Assembly: GCA_904381285.1 (NCBI GenBank)
Contig: CAJFII010000009.1
Coordinates: forward strand, 1-49,742
Direction of reading: 5' to 3'
DNA: 49,742 nucleotides
Source: an uncultured Clostridia bacterium
Lineage (GTDB): Bacteria; Bacillota; Clostridia; TANB77; CAG-508
Part shown: in pieces, positions 1 through 12,200 of the stretch
Position numbering within the stretch: the first letter of the stretch is position 1
How the letters are laid out: every line of letters begins with the position of its first letter
Notes under the pieces: model-generated
What the model saw: only the letters and a program-made list of their open reading frames with translations
What the model was told of the DNA's origin: nothing
Database searches by the model: none
Position numbers and translations under genes: made by a program

Positions 1-644
1 ATTTGCGTATTTAAGTCACTTATTGTTGCTTCTAATTGTTCTTTTGTTTTATTTAAGCTGTCTACTTGTCCTTGTAAATTCTCTATTTGTTCTTGTAATG
101 CTGTTTTATCTTCTTGTGCTTGTTCTAATTGTCCATTTAAATCTTCTATTGTTCCTTCTAGTTCTGTTTTTGTATTAGTTAAATCTTCTACTGTTTGTTC
201 TAGTTCTTCTACTTTTTCTTGTAATGCTGCTAGTTCTTCATCTGTTGCCGCATCTCCTCCTGTTCCTCCTCCTGGTTTGTATATTTCATCTATGTTTATT
301 TCATATCCATCTTCTGTTTTTATTGTATTTCCATCTTCCTGCATTTCTCCATAGTTTCCTGCTATTTCTTCTAGTTCTTCCTGTGTTAACCCTGTTCCTC
401 CTTTTTCTAGCTCTTTATCTAATATCGCTAACTGTAAATCTTCTTTTATTGCTGCTATTTCCCCAGCTTCTTTTGCTTTCTGCGCTTGGGTTATTATTCC
501 GTTATCTCCTAATGTTAAGCTTAAAGTTACTCCTGCTAATATTAGTAATATTATTATTGTTATTACTAGTGATATTAGCGTTATTCCTTTTGCTTCTTTT
601 ATTATTTTTTTGCTTATATTTTTTGCATTGTTTTTTCCTTTCAT
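1..644 (-). CDS. Pilin-like (prepilin N-terminus) protein with long coiled coil, 3' end missing
   Basis: Reads from ATG at 644 to the window edge (about 214 codons, C-terminus outside). A ribosome site GGAGG lies at 656-660. The N-terminus has about 19 mostly basic residues ending in KEAKG, then ITLISLVITIIIILLILAG, the class III/type IV-pilin type signal (G before a hydrophobic helix) very common in Clostridia. After it come a K/E-rich helix, a glycine-rich linker (around residue 125) and a long E/Q/L/T heptad-like region (about residues 130-214) that looks like a coiled coil. Expected to be processed by a prepilin peptidase or to stay as a membrane-anchored pseudopilin. I do not recognise the downstream domain. 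Single gene, same direction as rpoBC but after the rpoC terminator. Confidence 0.75.
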   Translation of the reverse strand, partial: MKGKNNAKNISKKIIKEAKGITLISLVITIIILLILAGVTLSLTLGDNGIITQAQKAKEAGEIAAIKEDLQLAILDKELEKGGTGLTQEELEEIAGNYGEMQEDGNTIKTEDGYEINIDEIYKPGGGTGGDAATDEELAALQEKVEELEQTVEDLTNTKTELEGTIEDLNGQLEQAQEDKTALQEQIENLQGQVDSLNKTKEQLEATISDLNTQ

Positions 645-749
645 TTTTCTTTAGTCCTCCTACTGCTTTTTTCTCTTTTTCGTCATTTTATCTTTGTCAT
701 CTTTCATTTGCAATAGTTTGAACCGTTTTTGATTATCACTTTTTTACAT

Positions 750-797
750 AAAAAAGAATATAAACAATTCTACTTTATTGCTTATATTCTTTTTTTA
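750..797 (-). terminator. rpoC terminator
   Basis: The 13-bp inverted repeat 751-763 / 782-794 (AAAAAGAATATAA and its complement) forms a hairpin followed on the minus strand by a run of T. It lies just beyond the rpoC stop codon at 804. Confidence 0.75.
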
Positions 798-803
798 CTT
801 TTT

Positions 804-3800
804 TTATTTATTTTCTACAGCATCAGTTTCTTGTTGCTCTTCTTGTGTTTCTTCTTTTTCTTCACTTTCATTTTCTTCTTCTACTTCTGTATTAATTTTT
901 ATATTTTTGTATATGTTCATTCCTGTTCCAGCTGGAATTAGTTTTCCTATAATTACATTTTCTTTCAATCCAATTAATGGGTCAACTTTTCCTTTTATTG
1001 CTGCTTCTGTTAAGACTCTTGTTGTTTCTTGGAATGATGCTGCAGATAAGAAGCTTTCTGTTGCAAGTGATGCTTTTGTAATTCCAAGTAATGTTCTTTT
1101 TCCTTCTGCTGGACGTTTTCCTTCTTCTATTGCTTTTTGATTTTTTTCTTCAAATTCGTGCATATCTACAAGTGATCCTGCAAACATATCTGTATCTCCA
1201 TTGTCTTCTACTCTTACTTTTTTAAGCATTTGTCTACCAATTACTTCAATATGCTTATCATTTATATCAACACCTTGGTTTCTGTATACTTTTTGTACTT
1301 CTTGTATTAAGTATTCATAAACTCCTTCTGGTCCTTTTATTGCTAGTATTTCATTTGGATTTATAGAACCTTCGGTAATTTGATCTCCCGCTTCTAATAC
1401 ATCTCCATCTCTTACACGTAATTTTGAACCAAATGGTATTGTATATGTTTTTGAATTATCTTTTGAAGTTACTACAACTTCTTTCTTCTTTTTGTCATCA
1501 TTTATTTTTACTGTTCCAGCAATTTCTGTTATTATTGCAAGTCCTTTTGGTTTTCTTGCTTCAAATAGTTCCTCAACTCTAGGAAGACCTTGTGTAATAT
1601 CTCCTCCTGCTACACCTCCTTGGTGGAAAGTTCTCATTGTAAGCTGTGTACCAGGTTCACCTATTGATTGTGCTGCTATAATTCCAACAGCTTCACCGAT
1701 ATTAACTTTTTCACGAGTTGCAAGTCCCATTCCATAACATTTAGCACACACACCATGTTTTGTTTTACATCCTAGTGTAGAACGTACTGCTACTTTATCA
1801 TATCCTGCTTCTACTATTTTATTAGCAATTTCTTCTGTTATCATTGTATTTGTATCAACTATTACTTCTTCTGTTTTTGGATCAATTATATCTTCTAATG
1901 GATATCTACCTTCTAATCTTTCTTGTAATTTCTCTATAATTTGGTTTCCATCTTTTATATCTGAAATTATAATTCCTTCATGTGTTCCACAATCATCTTC
2001 TCTTACTATTATATCTTGTGAAACATCTACAAGTCTTCTTGTTAGATATCCAGAGTCCGCTGTTCTTAAAGCTGTATCTGCAAGTCCTTTTCTTCCTCCA
2101 TGGCTTGATACGAAGTATTCTAGTGGATCTAGTCCCTCTCTAAATGATGAACGAATTGGTATTTCAACTGCTTTACCTGATGTATTTGCCATAAGTCCAC
2201 GCATACCTGCTACTTGACGTAACTGATTCATGTTACCACGTGCTCCAGATTGTATCATCATATAAATTGGATTTAAGTCATCAAAGTTTTCTTGCATTGC
2301 ATCTGATACATCATTTGTTGCTTTTTCCCATACTTTAATAACTGATTCATATCTTTCATCTTCTGTTATTAAACCACGTTTATATTGTTTTGCTATATTT
2401 TCAACTTCAACTTCAGCTTTTTCTAATATTTCTTTTTTTGCTTCTGGTATAATGATATCACTTGTACTAACTGTAATAGCACCTTTTGTTGAATATTTAA
2501 ATCCTGTTGCTTTTATATAATCTAATAGTTCTGCTGTTCTTGAAAGTCCATGTACATTTATAGATTTTGCAACAATAGTTCCTAAGTTTTTCTTTATAAC
2601 TGGAAAATTGATTTCTAAGTCAAATGCATTTTCTGGATTTGTTCTATCTACAAATCCTAAATCTTGTGGAATTCCTTGGTTATATATTACTCTTCCTACT
2701 GTTGTTTCAATTTTCTTGTGTTTTATTTCACCATCTATTTCCTTAAACATTCTAATCCATACTTTTGCATGTAATCCTACTTCTCCATTTGCATATGCCA
2801 TTATTGCTTCATCAACATCTTTAAAGTATGTACCTTCTCCAATTTCTCCATCAACTACCATTGTTAGATAATAACTTCCTAATATCATATCTTGTGTTGG
2901 TACTGTAACTGGTTTTCCATCTTGTGGTTTTAATAAGTTATTTGCTGATAGCATTAAATATCTTGCTTCTGCTTGTGCTTCTGGTGATAATGGAACGTGT
3001 ACTGCCATTTGGTCACCATCAAAGTCTGCATTAAATGCTGTACATACAAGTGGATGTAATTTTATTGCTCTACCTTCTACTAGCACTGGTTCGAATGCTT
3101 GAATTCCAAGTCTGTGTAGTGTTGGAGCACGGTTTAGCATTACAGGATGGTCTTTTATAACTTCTTCTAAGATATCCCAAACTTCTGGTCTTAATCTTTC
3201 TACCATTCTTTTTGCATTTTTAATATTATGTGCTATTCCTCTTCCAACCAATTCTTTCATTACAAATGGTTTGAATAATTCTACTGCCATTTCTTTTGGA
3301 AGTCCACATTGATATATTTTTAATTCTGGTCCTACAACTATAACTGAACGTCCTGAATAGTCAACACGTTTTCCAAGTAAGTTTTGACGGAAACGTCCTT
3401 GTTTTCCTTTTAATAAATCTGATAATGATTTAAGTGGTCTATTTCCTGCTCCTGTTACAGGTCTTCCACGTCTACCATTATCTATTAGAGCATCTACAGA
3501 TTCTTGTAACATTCTTTTTTCATTTCTTACAATTATTTCTGGTGCGCCTAATTCTAATAGTCTTTTTAAACGATTATTTCTATTTATAACTCTTCTATAT
3601 AAGTCGTTTAAGTCAGATGTTGCAAATCTTCCACCATCTAGTTGTACCATTGGTCTTAATTCAGGTGGTATAACTGGCACTACATTCATTATCATCCATT
3701 CTGGTTTATTTCCAGATAATCTAAATGATTCTACTGTGTCTAATCTTTTTATTAGTTTTACCTTTTTTTGCTCACTTGCTTTTTCTAGTTCTTTTTTTAG

Positions 3801-4373
3801 TTTTTCTGCTAATTTTTCTACATCAATTTCTTTTAGTAATTTTTCTATAGCTTCTGCTCCCATTTCAGCTTTAAATGATCCTTTTCCGTATCTTTCTTCT
3901 GCTTCATGGTATTCTTTTTCTGTTAATACTTGTGTTTTTATTAATCCTGAAGTTCCTTTGTCTGTTACTATATATGATGCAAAATATATTACTTTTTCAA
4001 GGCTTCTAGGTGATATGTCTAGTAATAAGGCTATTCTACTTGGAATTCCTTTGAAATACCAAATATGTGCTACTGGTGCTGCAAGTTCTATGTGTCCCAT
4101 TCTTTCTCTTCTAACTTTTGCTTTTGTTACTTCAACACCACATCTGTCACACACTATACCTTTATATCTAACTCTTTTATATTTACCACAATGGCATTCC
4201 CAGTCTTTTGTTGGTCCAAATATTCTTTCACAAAATAAACCATCTTTTTCTGGTTTCAATGTTCTATAATTTATTGTTTCTGGTTTTTTTACTTCACCTT
4301 TTGACCATTCCCTTATTTTCTCATCAGATGCTAGCCCAATTTTTAATTTATCAAATATTTCTAATTCGTCCAT
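804..4373 (-). CDS. rpoC: DNA-directed RNA polymerase beta' subunit
   Basis: Catalytic large subunit of RNA polymerase, 1189 residues from the chosen start. The frame is open to 4460, but ATG at 4373 ([10 protein letters not shown]) has an AAGGGG ribosome site 8 nt upstream and gives the family N-terminus. Visible landmarks are the N-terminal zinc finger (C60, C62, C75, C78), the Mg2+ loop NADFDGDQM near residue 450, the second zinc site (CGTHEG near 795 and [11 protein letters not shown] near 865) and the downstream conserved segment [13 protein letters not shown]. The last 30 residues are an acidic E/Q tail, as in rpoB. No NusG or ribosomal genes adjoin. Complete, no frame problems. It is the second gene of the rpoBC operon, 179 nt after rpoB. 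Confidence 0.98.
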   Translation of the reverse strand: MDELEIFDKLKIGLASDEKIREWSKGEVKKPETINYRTLKPEKDGLFCERIFGPTKDWECHCGKYKRVRYKGIVCDRCGVEVTKAKVRRERMGHIELAAPVAHIWYFKGIPSRIALLLDISPRSLEKVIYFASYIVTDKGTSGLIKTQVLTEKEYHEAEERYGKGSFKAEMGAEAIEKLLKEIDVEKLAEKLKKELEKASEQKKVKLIKRLDTVESFRLSGNKPEWMIMNVVPVIPPELRPMVQLDGGRFATSDLNDLYRRVINRNNRLKRLLELGAPEIIVRNEKRMLQESVDALIDNGRRGRPVTGAGNRPLKSLSDLLKGKQGRFRQNLLGKRVDYSGRSVIVVGPELKIYQCGLPKEMAVELFKPFVMKELVGRGIAHNIKNAKRMVERLRPEVWDILEEVIKDHPVMLNRAPTLHRLGIQAFEPVLVEGRAIKLHPLVCTAFNADFDGDQMAVHVPLSPEAQAEARYLMLSANNLLKPQDGKPVTVPTQDMILGSYYLTMVVDGEIGEGTYFKDVDEAIMAYANGEVGLHAKVWIRMFKEIDGEIKHKKIETTVGRVIYNQGIPQDLGFVDRTNPENAFDLEINFPVIKKNLGTIVAKSINVHGLSRTAELLDYIKATGFKYSTKGAITVSTSDIIIPEAKKEILEKAEVEVENIAKQYKRGLITEDERYESVIKVWEKATNDVSDAMQENFDDLNPIYMMIQSGARGNMNQLRQVAGMRGLMANTSGKAVEIPIRSSFREGLDPLEYFVSSHGGRKGLADTALRTADSGYLTRRLVDVSQDIIVREDDCGTHEGIIISDIKDGNQIIEKLQERLEGRYPLEDIIDPKTEEVIVDTNTMITEEIANKIVEAGYDKVAVRSTLGCKTKHGVCAKCYGMGLATREKVNIGEAVGIIAAQSIGEPGTQLTMRTFHQGGVAGGDITQGLPRVEELFEARKPKGLAIITEIAGTVKINDDKKKKEVVVTSKDNSKTYTIPFGSKLRVRDGDVLEAGDQITEGSINPNEILAIKGPEGVYEYLIQEVQKVYRNQGVDINDKHIEVIGRQMLKKVRVEDNGDTDMFAGSLVDMHEFEEKNQKAIEEGKRPAEGKRTLLGITKASLATESFLSAASFQETTRVLTEAAIKGKVDPLIGLKENVIIGKLIPAGTGMNIYKNIKINTEVEEENESEEKEETQEEQQETDAVENK

Positions 4374-4501
4374 TTTTGGCCCCTTTCCAAAATTTGAAGA
4401 TTTTAATCCATAATATGTATATAATAATTTTACACTGCACGAACAATTCCATCTTGTCAATTATTTATACTATTATGTAGAACATATTCAATTATTATTT
4501 T

Positions 4502-4545
4502 GTTTTACCTAGAAAGCACTATTAGCACTTTCTAGGATAAAACAC
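4502..4545 (-). other. rpoB-rpoC intercistronic hairpin
   Basis: A perfect 9-bp inverted repeat CCTAGAAAG ... CTTTCTAGG with an 11-nt loop lies in the 179-nt rpoB-rpoC gap. No U-run follows on either strand, so it is unlikely to be an intrinsic terminator; it may be a processing or stability element between the two cistrons. Confidence 0.4.
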
Positions 4546-4552
4546 TTTTAAT

Positions 4553-7500
4553 CTATTCGTTATCATCATCTAATATATCATTGTCATTCATTAAATTGTC
4601 TACACCTAAGTCTGTATCGTCTAACAACATTTCATCTTCATCATCAAGCACACTTTCAAATAATTCGTCTGTATCTTCTGTTTCTAGTAATTCTCCATTA
4701 TCGTCTTCATCTTCTTCTATGTAGTTTTCTGCTAATTCATCCTCTAATAATACATTTTGTTGTTTTTCTCTTTCTGGATTATATTCTATTCCTTCTTCTA
4801 TGTTTTCTTTTAGTTCTAGTTCTTGATCATCACTTGAGTATAAACGAACATCTAGGCCTAAACTTTGTAGTTCTTTTACAAGTACTTTGAAGCTTTCTGG
4901 AACTCCTGGTTCTGGTACATTTTCACCTTTTACTATTGCCTCATAAGTTTTTACTCTTCCTACTACATCATCAGATTTTACAGTTAGAATTTCTTGTAAA
5001 GTATGTGCTGCACCATATGCTTCTAATGCCCAAACTTCCATCTCTCCGAAACGTTGTCCTCCAAATTGTGCTTTTCCTCCTAGTGGTTGTTGTGTTACAA
5101 GAGAGTATGGTCCAGTAGAACGAGCATGTATTTTGTCATCTACTAAGTGATGAAGTTTTAACATATACATAACACCTACTGTTACTGGTTTATCGAATTT
5201 TTCTCCTGTTCTTCCATCATATAGAGTTGTTTTTCCGTCTGTAGACCTTCCTGCTTTTTCTAACAATTCTGCAATTTCATATTCTTTTGCACCATCAAAT
5301 ACTGGTGTTGCTACTTTCCAGCCAAGTTCTCGTGCAGCTGCACCTAAATGTACTTCTAACACCTGTCCTAAATTCATACGTGATGGTACACCTAATGGGT
5401 TAAGTACAATATCTACTGGTGTTCCATCTGGCATAAATGGCATATCTTCTACTGGTAATATTCTTGAAACAACACCTTTGTTTCCATGACGTCCAGCCAT
5501 TTTGTCTCCTACTGAAATTTTTCTTTTTTGTGCTATATAACATCTAATTACTTGGTTTACTCCTGGTGCTAACTCATCTGAATTGTCTCTTGTAAAGATT
5601 TTTACATCTACTATTGTTCCTTCTTCTCCATGTGGTACTCTTAAAGATGTATCTCTAACTTCTCTTGCTTTTTCTCCAAATATTGCTCTTAGTAGTCTTT
5701 CTTCTGCTGTTAATTCTGTTTCTCCTTTTGGTGTTACTTTTCCTACTAAGATATCTCCTGGTCTTACTTCTGCACCAATTCTTATTATTCCGTTTTCATC
5801 TAGGTCTTTTAAGCTGTCTTCTCCAACATTTGGAATATCTCTTGTTATTTCTTCTGGACCTAGTTTTGTATCTCTACATTCGCAATCATATTCTTCTATA
5901 TGTATTGATGTGTAAACATCTTCTCTTACTAATCTTTCACTTATAAGTACAGCATCTTCGTAGTTATATCCTTCCCATGTAGCAAAGGCTATTAATACGT
6001 TTTTACCTAATGCCATTTCGCCTTTATCTGTAGATGGTCCATCTGCTATAACGTCTCCAGCTTTTACTTTTTCACCTTTTACTACTATTGGTCTTTGATT
6101 TATACATGTTCCACCATTTGTTCTTTTGAATTTACGCAAATGATATTTTTCTATTTCACCTTTATCTGTTTTTAGTGTAATTTCATCACCTGTAACTTTT
6201 GTAATAGTTCCATTTGATTTTGCTATTTGTAAAATTCCAGAGTCTTTTGCTGCTCTATACTCTATTCCTGTTCCTACTATTGGTGATTCTGGCATTAGTA
6301 GTGGAACTGCTTGACGTTGCATGTTTGCACCCATTAATGCACGGTGAGCATCATCGTGTTCTAGGAATGGTATCATAGCTGCACCTACAGAAACTAATTG
6401 TTTTGGTGATACATCAACATAATCAACTTCTTCTGGTGCTACTTCTTCGATGTCATCTAAATATCTTACTTTTACTTTTTTGTTTACAAATTTTCCATTT
6501 TTATCAAGTGGTTCTGATGCTTGTGCAATTCTTGCACCATCTTCATCTTCTGCACTTAGATATACTACTTCATCTGTTACTTGATGTGTTTCCTTATTTA
6601 CTACTCTATATGGTGTTTCAACAAATCCATATTCATTTATTATAGCAAATGATGATAAAGCAGATATAAGTCCTATGTTTGGTCCTTCTGGTGATTCTAT
6701 TGGACATAATCTTCCATAGTGTGTATAATGTACGTCTCTTACCTCGAATCCTGCTCTTTCTCTTGATAGACCACCTGGTCCTAATGCAGATATTCTTCTT
6801 TTATGTGTTAATTCTGATAAAGGATTTGTTTGATCCATGAATTGTGACAATTGTGAACTTCCAAAGAATTCTCTTATAGATGATGTAATTGGTTTTGTAT
6901 TTATTAATGTTTGTGGTGTTACAACATCTAAGTCTTGAATTGTCATTCTTTCACGTACTACTCTTTCTAGTCTTGTTAAACCAATTCTAAATTGATTTTG
7001 TAATAATTCTCCTACTGAACGTATACGTCTATTTCCTAAATGGTCAATGTCATCTACTTTCCCTAGTCCATGCTGTAATGTAAGTACATAGTTTATTGAA
7101 GATAAAATGTCTTCTGTTGTAATATGTTTTGGTACTAATTCATCCATTCTTTCAGAAATCATTTTTTCTAAGTCTTTTTTATCTGTATTTTCTAATATAT
7201 TTTTTAGCACTGCATAATTTACATATTCTTTTACTTTAACATCTTTCAAGTCTACAAATTCATGTATGTCTACTGTTCCATTACCTATTACTCTTACAAC
7301 TTTGTCTTCTAGTTTAACATCTACTACATTTATTCCTGTATTTTGAATTTCTTTAGCTGTTTCTTTTGTTATAACAGCTCCAGCTTCTACAAGTACTTCT
7401 CCTGTTTCTGGATTTACTATGTCACTAGCTGATATTTGATTTTTTATTCTTTCTGCTAAACTTAGTTTTTTATTGAATTTGTATCTTCCTACTTTTGCAA

Positions 7501-8296
7501 GGTCATATCTTCTATCGTCAAAGAATAATCCATTAAATAAGTTTCTTGCAGCTTCTACAGATGGAAGCTCTCCTGGTCTTAATTTTTTGTATATTTCTAT
7601 TAAAGCTTCATCTTGATCTTTTATTGTATCTTTATTTATAGTTGCAATAATTTTATCTTCTTCACCAAAGAAGTCTATTATTTGTTGGTCTGTTGTTAAT
7701 CCTATTGCTCTTAATAATGATGTTACTGGTATTTTTCTTGTTCTATCTATTCTTACATAAAATATGTCATTTGCATCTGTTTCATATTCTATCCATGCTC
7801 CACGAATTGGCATAACTGTTGATGTGAATATTTTTTTACCTGTTTTGTCATATTCATTTGCATAGTAGCATCCTGGTGAACGTACTAATTGGCTTACAAC
7901 AACTCTTTCTGCACCATTAATTACAAAAGTTCCACTTTCTGTCATTAATGGAAAATCTCCTAAGTAGATTTCTTGTTCTTTAATTTCTCCTGTTTCACGA
8001 TTTATTAAACGTACTTTAACATGTAGTCTTGTTGAGTATGTAGCATCTCTTTCTTTTGCTTCTTCTAATGAGTATTTTGTTTTGTCTTCCATGTAATAGT
8101 CAAAAAATTCTAGAACCAAATTTCCTGTGTAATCAACTATTGGAGATATATCTTTTAATACTTCTCCTAAACCTTCTTTTACAAACCAATCATATGAATC
8201 TTTTTGTACTTGAATTAGGTTTGGCATTTCTATACTGTCTTCAGTTTTTGCAAAGGTTTTTCTTACACATTTTTCGTGTTTTACATCTTTTACCAA
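4553..8296 (-). CDS. rpoB: DNA-directed RNA polymerase beta subunit
   Basis: RNA polymerase beta subunit, 1247 residues. The frame opens at a GTG (8305), but that GTG is part of the ribosome site AGAGGTG; the TTG at 8296, 6 nt later, gives MVKDVKH, which resembles the usual MVK start of clostridial RpoB. Recognisable segments include the rifampicin region ([40 protein letters not shown]), [13 protein letters not shown], the active-site region [13 protein letters not shown] and the C-terminal [18 protein letters not shown]. The last 70 or so residues are an unusually long acidic tail rich in D/E. In the rifampicin region I see the common sensitive-type residues. First gene of the operon, preceded by a roughly 360-nt leader with its own promoter. 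Confidence 0.98.
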   Translation of the reverse strand: MVKDVKHEKCVRKTFAKTEDSIEMPNLIQVQKDSYDWFVKEGLGEVLKDISPIVDYTGNLVLEFFDYYMEDKTKYSLEEAKERDATYSTRLHVKVRLINRETGEIKEQEIYLGDFPLMTESGTFVINGAERVVVSQLVRSPGCYYANEYDKTGKKIFTSTVMPIRGAWIEYETDANDIFYVRIDRTRKIPVTSLLRAIGLTTDQQIIDFFGEEDKIIATINKDTIKDQDEALIEIYKKLRPGELPSVEAARNLFNGLFFDDRRYDLAKVGRYKFNKKLSLAERIKNQISASDIVNPETGEVLVEAGAVITKETAKEIQNTGINVVDVKLEDKVVRVIGNGTVDIHEFVDLKDVKVKEYVNYAVLKNILENTDKKDLEKMISERMDELVPKHITTEDILSSINYVLTLQHGLGKVDDIDHLGNRRIRSVGELLQNQFRIGLTRLERVVRERMTIQDLDVVTPQTLINTKPITSSIREFFGSSQLSQFMDQTNPLSELTHKRRISALGPGGLSRERAGFEVRDVHYTHYGRLCPIESPEGPNIGLISALSSFAIINEYGFVETPYRVVNKETHQVTDEVVYLSAEDEDGARIAQASEPLDKNGKFVNKKVKVRYLDDIEEVAPEEVDYVDVSPKQLVSVGAAMIPFLEHDDAHRALMGANMQRQAVPLLMPESPIVGTGIEYRAAKDSGILQIAKSNGTITKVTGDEITLKTDKGEIEKYHLRKFKRTNGGTCINQRPIVVKGEKVKAGDVIADGPSTDKGEMALGKNVLIAFATWEGYNYEDAVLISERLVREDVYTSIHIEEYDCECRDTKLGPEEITRDIPNVGEDSLKDLDENGIIRIGAEVRPGDILVGKVTPKGETELTAEERLLRAIFGEKAREVRDTSLRVPHGEEGTIVDVKIFTRDNSDELAPGVNQVIRCYIAQKRKISVGDKMAGRHGNKGVVSRILPVEDMPFMPDGTPVDIVLNPLGVPSRMNLGQVLEVHLGAAARELGWKVATPVFDGAKEYEIAELLEKAGRSTDGKTTLYDGRTGEKFDKPVTVGVMYMLKLHHLVDDKIHARSTGPYSLVTQQPLGGKAQFGGQRFGEMEVWALEAYGAAHTLQEILTVKSDDVVGRVKTYEAIVKGENVPEPGVPESFKVLVKELQSLGLDVRLYSSDDQELELKENIEEGIEYNPEREKQQNVLLEDELAENYIEEDEDDNGELLETEDTDELFESVLDDEDEMLLDDTDLGVDNLMNDNDILDDDNE

Positions 8297-8655
8297 AAAA
8301 ATCACCTCTAAATAAATTTTAAGCAGAAAAATAAGATTTAAATTGCATTATTTAATAATGCTTTTTAAGATAAAAATATATTTAATAAGAAGTCCTTCTT
8401 AAATTAAGTTTCCCTAGTAAGTTTAGTGTTACTGCTCCATCCACCTCTTCTTAAAAGTTCCTACATAATTTAATTCCTCTTCTTTTAAATTTTCGAAAAA
8501 AACTAAATTACGACAACAAAAAGGCATGTTGGTAAACTCTCTTTTTTACCAACTTACCTTTTGTATTTTACTTAACTTCTTGTTATTTTTGGTTTTTTTA
8601 TTTTAACCACCCTTACTATTTTTAGTTTCATAACAAGGTATCCGTAATTTATGTT
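8297..8655 (-). promoter_or_regulatory. Long structured 5' leader of rpoBC
   Basis: About 360 nt separate the predicted start of transcription from rpoB. On the minus strand it contains, in order, a 19-codon open frame (8631-8572), a strong hairpin at 8518-8562 (9-bp inner stem GTTGGTAAA/TTTACCAAC plus AAAAGG/CCTTTT outer stem), a short SD-ATG-stop triplet frame near 8450, a hairpin around AAGAAG..CTTCTT (8378-8408) followed by ATATTTTTA, and a small GCATTA..TAATGC hairpin (8345-8361). This suggests attenuation or autoregulation of RNA polymerase synthesis. Not a T-box or other riboswitch that I recognise. Confidence 0.5.
8572..8631 (-). CDS. Possible 19-residue leader peptide before rpoB hairpin
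   Basis: ATG at 8631, stop at 8572, giving a very basic peptide beginning MKLKIVRVV and ending KITRS. There is no clear Shine-Dalgarno; the ATG lies roughly 25-30 nt after the predicted transcription start. Its stop codon is 10 nt from the 8518-8562 hairpin, the geometry of a leader peptide coupled to an attenuator. In a region this AT-rich the frame could also be chance. Confidence 0.2.
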   Translation of the reverse strand: MKLKIVRVVKIKKPKITRS

Positions 8656-8660
8656 CTTAT

Positions 8661-8690
8661 AATATATCATTTTTTCTTACGGCTTGTCAA
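8661..8690 (-). promoter_or_regulatory. Sigma-A promoter of rpoBC
   Basis: On the minus strand TTGACA (8690-8685), an 18-nt spacer and TATATT (8666-8661). It is the only strong housekeeping promoter between coaD and rpoB. Confidence 0.65.
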
Positions 8691-8765
8691 GGTTTTGACG
8701 TAATTTTTTAAAAATTCCTAAAACATAAATTCACATTATCAAGTTGTTTATATATTGTTACAAAC

Positions 8766-8805
8766 AAATGAAGTCGAATTCTCAATTGTGAATTCGGCTT
8801 CGTTT
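8766..8805 (-). terminator. Terminator after coaD
   Basis: 16-bp inverted repeat 8766-8781 / 8790-8805 with two G-U pairs and an 8-nt loop, immediately after the coaD stop. The minus-strand tail ATTTGTTTG is moderately U-rich. Confidence 0.6.
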
Positions 8806-8813
8806 ATTTAACA

Positions 8814-9278
8814 TTACTTTACTATATCTATTATTTCTTTTGGTAAATATTTTGAAACATCTTTACCATTTCTTAGCAAATCCATTACCATACTTGAACT
8901 TATATTTCCTAAGTTTCCTGCCCTTATATACACTGTATCTAATCCTGATAATTCTTCATTAATTGATGCCATATTTTCTTCATATTCGTAATCCATTCCA
9001 TTTCTAATTCCTCTAACTAAAAATGTTGCTTTATTCTCTATTGCGGCATCTACAGAAAGATTATCATAGGAAATTACAGTTACATTATTTAAATTCTCTT
9101 GTGTTAATACTTTTTCTATGGCTTCTTTCATTACATCTTTATCAAATCTTCTTTTCTTATCTGGATGCACTCCTATTCCTATTATTACTTTATCGAATAA
9201 TTGTGCAGATTTTGCAACAACATGTAAATGCCCTTTTGTAAATGGATCAAAACTTCCTGCATAAAATCCAATTTCCAT
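8814..9278 (-). CDS. coaD: Phosphopantetheine adenylyltransferase
   Basis: 154 residues, close to the usual 160. It transfers AMP from ATP to 4'-phosphopantetheine, the penultimate step of coenzyme A synthesis, in the cytosol. Seen: GSFDPFTKGHL (residues 8-18), the HxGH-type nucleotidyltransferase signature (here T/KGH), the LVRGIRNGMDYEYE segment (around 88-101) and the ISSSMV motif near 126-131. The segment between them (ELSGLDTVYIRAGNLGN) diverges from typical CoaD, so a related cytidylyl/adenylyltransferase is an outside possibility. Starts 19 nt after the surface-protein stop and probably cotranscribed with it. RBS AGGAG is 12 nt from the ATG, a little far. Confidence 0.85.
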   Translation of the reverse strand: MEIGFYAGSFDPFTKGHLHVVAKSAQLFDKVIIGIGVHPDKKRRFDKDVMKEAIEKVLTQENLNNVTVISYDNLSVDAAIENKATFLVRGIRNGMDYEYEENMASINEELSGLDTVYIRAGNLGNISSSMVMDLLRNGKDVSKYLPKEIIDIVK

Positions 9279-9297
9279 TTGTCTTTATTTCTCCTTT

Positions 9298-12200
9298 TTA
9301 TTTTTTCTTATTATCTTTTGACATCTTTAATGTCTTGTCTTTTATTTTGAATTTTTTTATCTTAAGTTTTTTTGTAATAAAAATTTCCATTATAATTAAT
9401 AGTATAAGTAATGTCCAACATATCCATACAAGATTCATTTCTCCTGTACTTACACCTATTATTATTTCTGCTGATTTTGCCACATTGTTTTGTGTGTTAT
9501 TTTCTTCAAAACCTATATCACTTGTTATTTCTTTTATTTCTACTTGATTTGCTTTAGTTCCGAAGTTTTCTAATCCATTTTTCCAACGTAACACAATTTC
9601 AATATCTGCATAAGAACCTTCTTTTAATTCTCTTCCTGCTAATCCTGTTGTTATTATTTTCCCATTTTCCATACTCCAATATGATTTATTATCTTCTTTA
9701 ACAAATTGCATTCCTTGTGGAACAGCCACTTCTATTTTTCCTACTTGTCCATTAATTTTTCCAATGTTTTTTATTCTTATTTTATAGGTGATTTTTATTT
9801 GGTCTTTATTTATATTTTTATCTTTAATGTCTATTTTTTTGGTTTTATTTTCTTCTTTTGTATTTGCATATTTGATTTGTCCATTTTGATTTATTTCTTG
9901 TATCCATGTTTGTACCTCTATATCAAAGATTTGTCTTTCTACTGATACAACTATTTTTTGTGTCTGATCAGTATCTTTTACTTCAATTGTTGTTTCAACT
10001 TCTTTATATCCATAAGGTACTTTTGTACTCTTTAATGTGTATTTTCCTATTTTTAGTTTTTCTGCTATATAGTTTTCTTCTTTTGTTGTAAATGTGCTTA
10101 CTTGTTCTTCTGTTTCTTGTAATATTAAGCTTACTTCTACATCTTTTATCTTTTCTTTTGTTACAGCATCTTGTAATTCTATTTCTACACTTGTTCCTTG
10201 TCCTCTTGTATACATTGTATTATTTTCTTCTTCTATAGTTGTTATTACTTCACCTTTTTCATTTATTATAAATGTTTCTTCTTTAGCTGTTATATATCCA
10301 TCAGCTGGTTTTACTTCAACTATTGTATATTTTTTATTTATTTCTAGACCAACTATGTTTTCTGGTGTATCCTTTGTTTCCCATTCTTTTATTACATTCC
10401 CTTCTTCGTCCTTAATTTGTACAATTGCTCCTGGTATTGGATTTTTGTCTTCGTCTACTTTTATTATATTAATATTTGTTTGTTTGCTTTCATATTCTTT
10501 GGTTATATTAATTGTTTCTCTTTGGTCTTTATTATATGTTGCATCTATTTGTATTGTTTCTTCATTAAGAACATATCCAGGTGAAGGTGTAATTTCTTTT
10601 ATGTAATATTCGCCTAATGGTAAGTTTTCTCCTATAAGTGCTTCTCCTTGTTCATTAATTGTTGCAGTTGTAATTAGTTCGTCTTTCTTTACTATAACTT
10701 CATTTGTAAAAGCACTTAATATATCATTTTTTGCATATAACCCTATTTTTGCCCCTTTAATTTTTTCTTTGGTTTGTGCATCTTTGTTTATTATTTTAAT
10801 ACTTACATTTTGCTTTGGTTGTTGTATATTTGTTTCTTCATTTGTTACTGGTGTTTGTTGTGCAGAATTTTTCCATTCTTCTTTTCCAACTTCTAATGTT
10901 ACATCATTTGTTCCATATGATATTTCTATGTCTTTCGCTTGTTTATCCAATGCGAATCCATCTATAGCTGATATTTCTTTTAAATAGTATTTTCCTATTT
11001 CTAAATTATCAAAGTATATAATTCCTTGGTCATTTGTTGTTGCTTGTTGTACTAGTTCATCTTTTTTATGTATTATTGTTCCTTGGTTATCACTAGACTT
11101 TATATCTTCTTTTGCATATATTCCAATTTGTACTCCCTCTAGGTTTTTATTTTGATAATTAAATGTATAATTTCCTTCTTCACTTTTTGTTACATTATTT
11201 ACATATTGTCCTTGTACTGTTATTTTTAAGCTTCCTACTTGTGGTTTATTATTTTGTATTTGAACTACAATATTACTTTCTAGTTCATTATCTACATAGT
11301 ACATTTGGTTTGTATTTATTTCAAATTCTACTTGTGCATATGGTGTTTTTATTGTTTCTCCATTTTCAGAATATCCTTCAAATCCATTTATTACATAATC
11401 ATCTGCACTTTGTACTTGAATTAGTTTATATCTTCCCGCTTCTAACTTCATTGGTGTTATAAAATAGCCTTGTCTATTTGTTTCAAATGGTTTTTCATAT
11501 GTTCCATATTCTATAACATTACTAAATGGATCCCACACTTTATATGTTACTAACTCGTTTGTTTCTAAGTTTTGTATTACAAATTTAGAACCTTGTTTTA
11601 GTATATTTTTATTTGTAGTCATATCTTTTGTATATACTTTTACTTTTGTTTGGAAGTTTTTATCTAGTACATATCTTAAACTTTGCTTTTCTCTTGAGTC
11701 ATTTTCTATTTTTACTACAAATGGTTTTATTTCAACCTTATTTTGAGGTACTGTGGTTTCAATTACTATGTATTCTCCGTATGCAAGTTCTGGGCTTGCC
11801 AAATATCCTTGTTTGCTTGTTATTAATTCTTGTATTTCTTCACCATTGCTGTTAGTTTCATATTGTTTTACTAATTTTTCATTTTCTAGATTATATGGTC
11901 TATATCCATTTTCAACTTGTGGTAATGTTTCCATATTTTCTTCTGTATAAGTAATCTTATAGTAATACTCTACTAGGTCTTCTATATTATATGTTCCGTT
12001 TTGATTTGCTTTTTTTGCAAGTTGCTCATTTGCGAGTGCTTGCTCATCTTTTAATGTATATGTACCATCTGAGTTCCTTTCTATTTTTCCTTCTTTTACA
12101 ATACTTAATTCTTTTATTTCATATATTGTAAATCCAGCTCCTGCAAGTGGTGCAACTTCTGTTGGAGTTGTCTGTTGATATTTTAACACCTGAAAGGCTT

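Noticed and set aside
224..721. Leu-rich plus-strand open frame opposite the pilin-like gene
   Set aside because: Antisense shadow of an A/T-rich coding strand; no ribosome site, and the protein is a mere L/F repeat.
8596..8625. T-box-like AGGGTGG in the rpoB leader
   Set aside because: The sequence lacks the NACCRCG continuation and an antiterminator arrangement; rpoB is not a T-box target.
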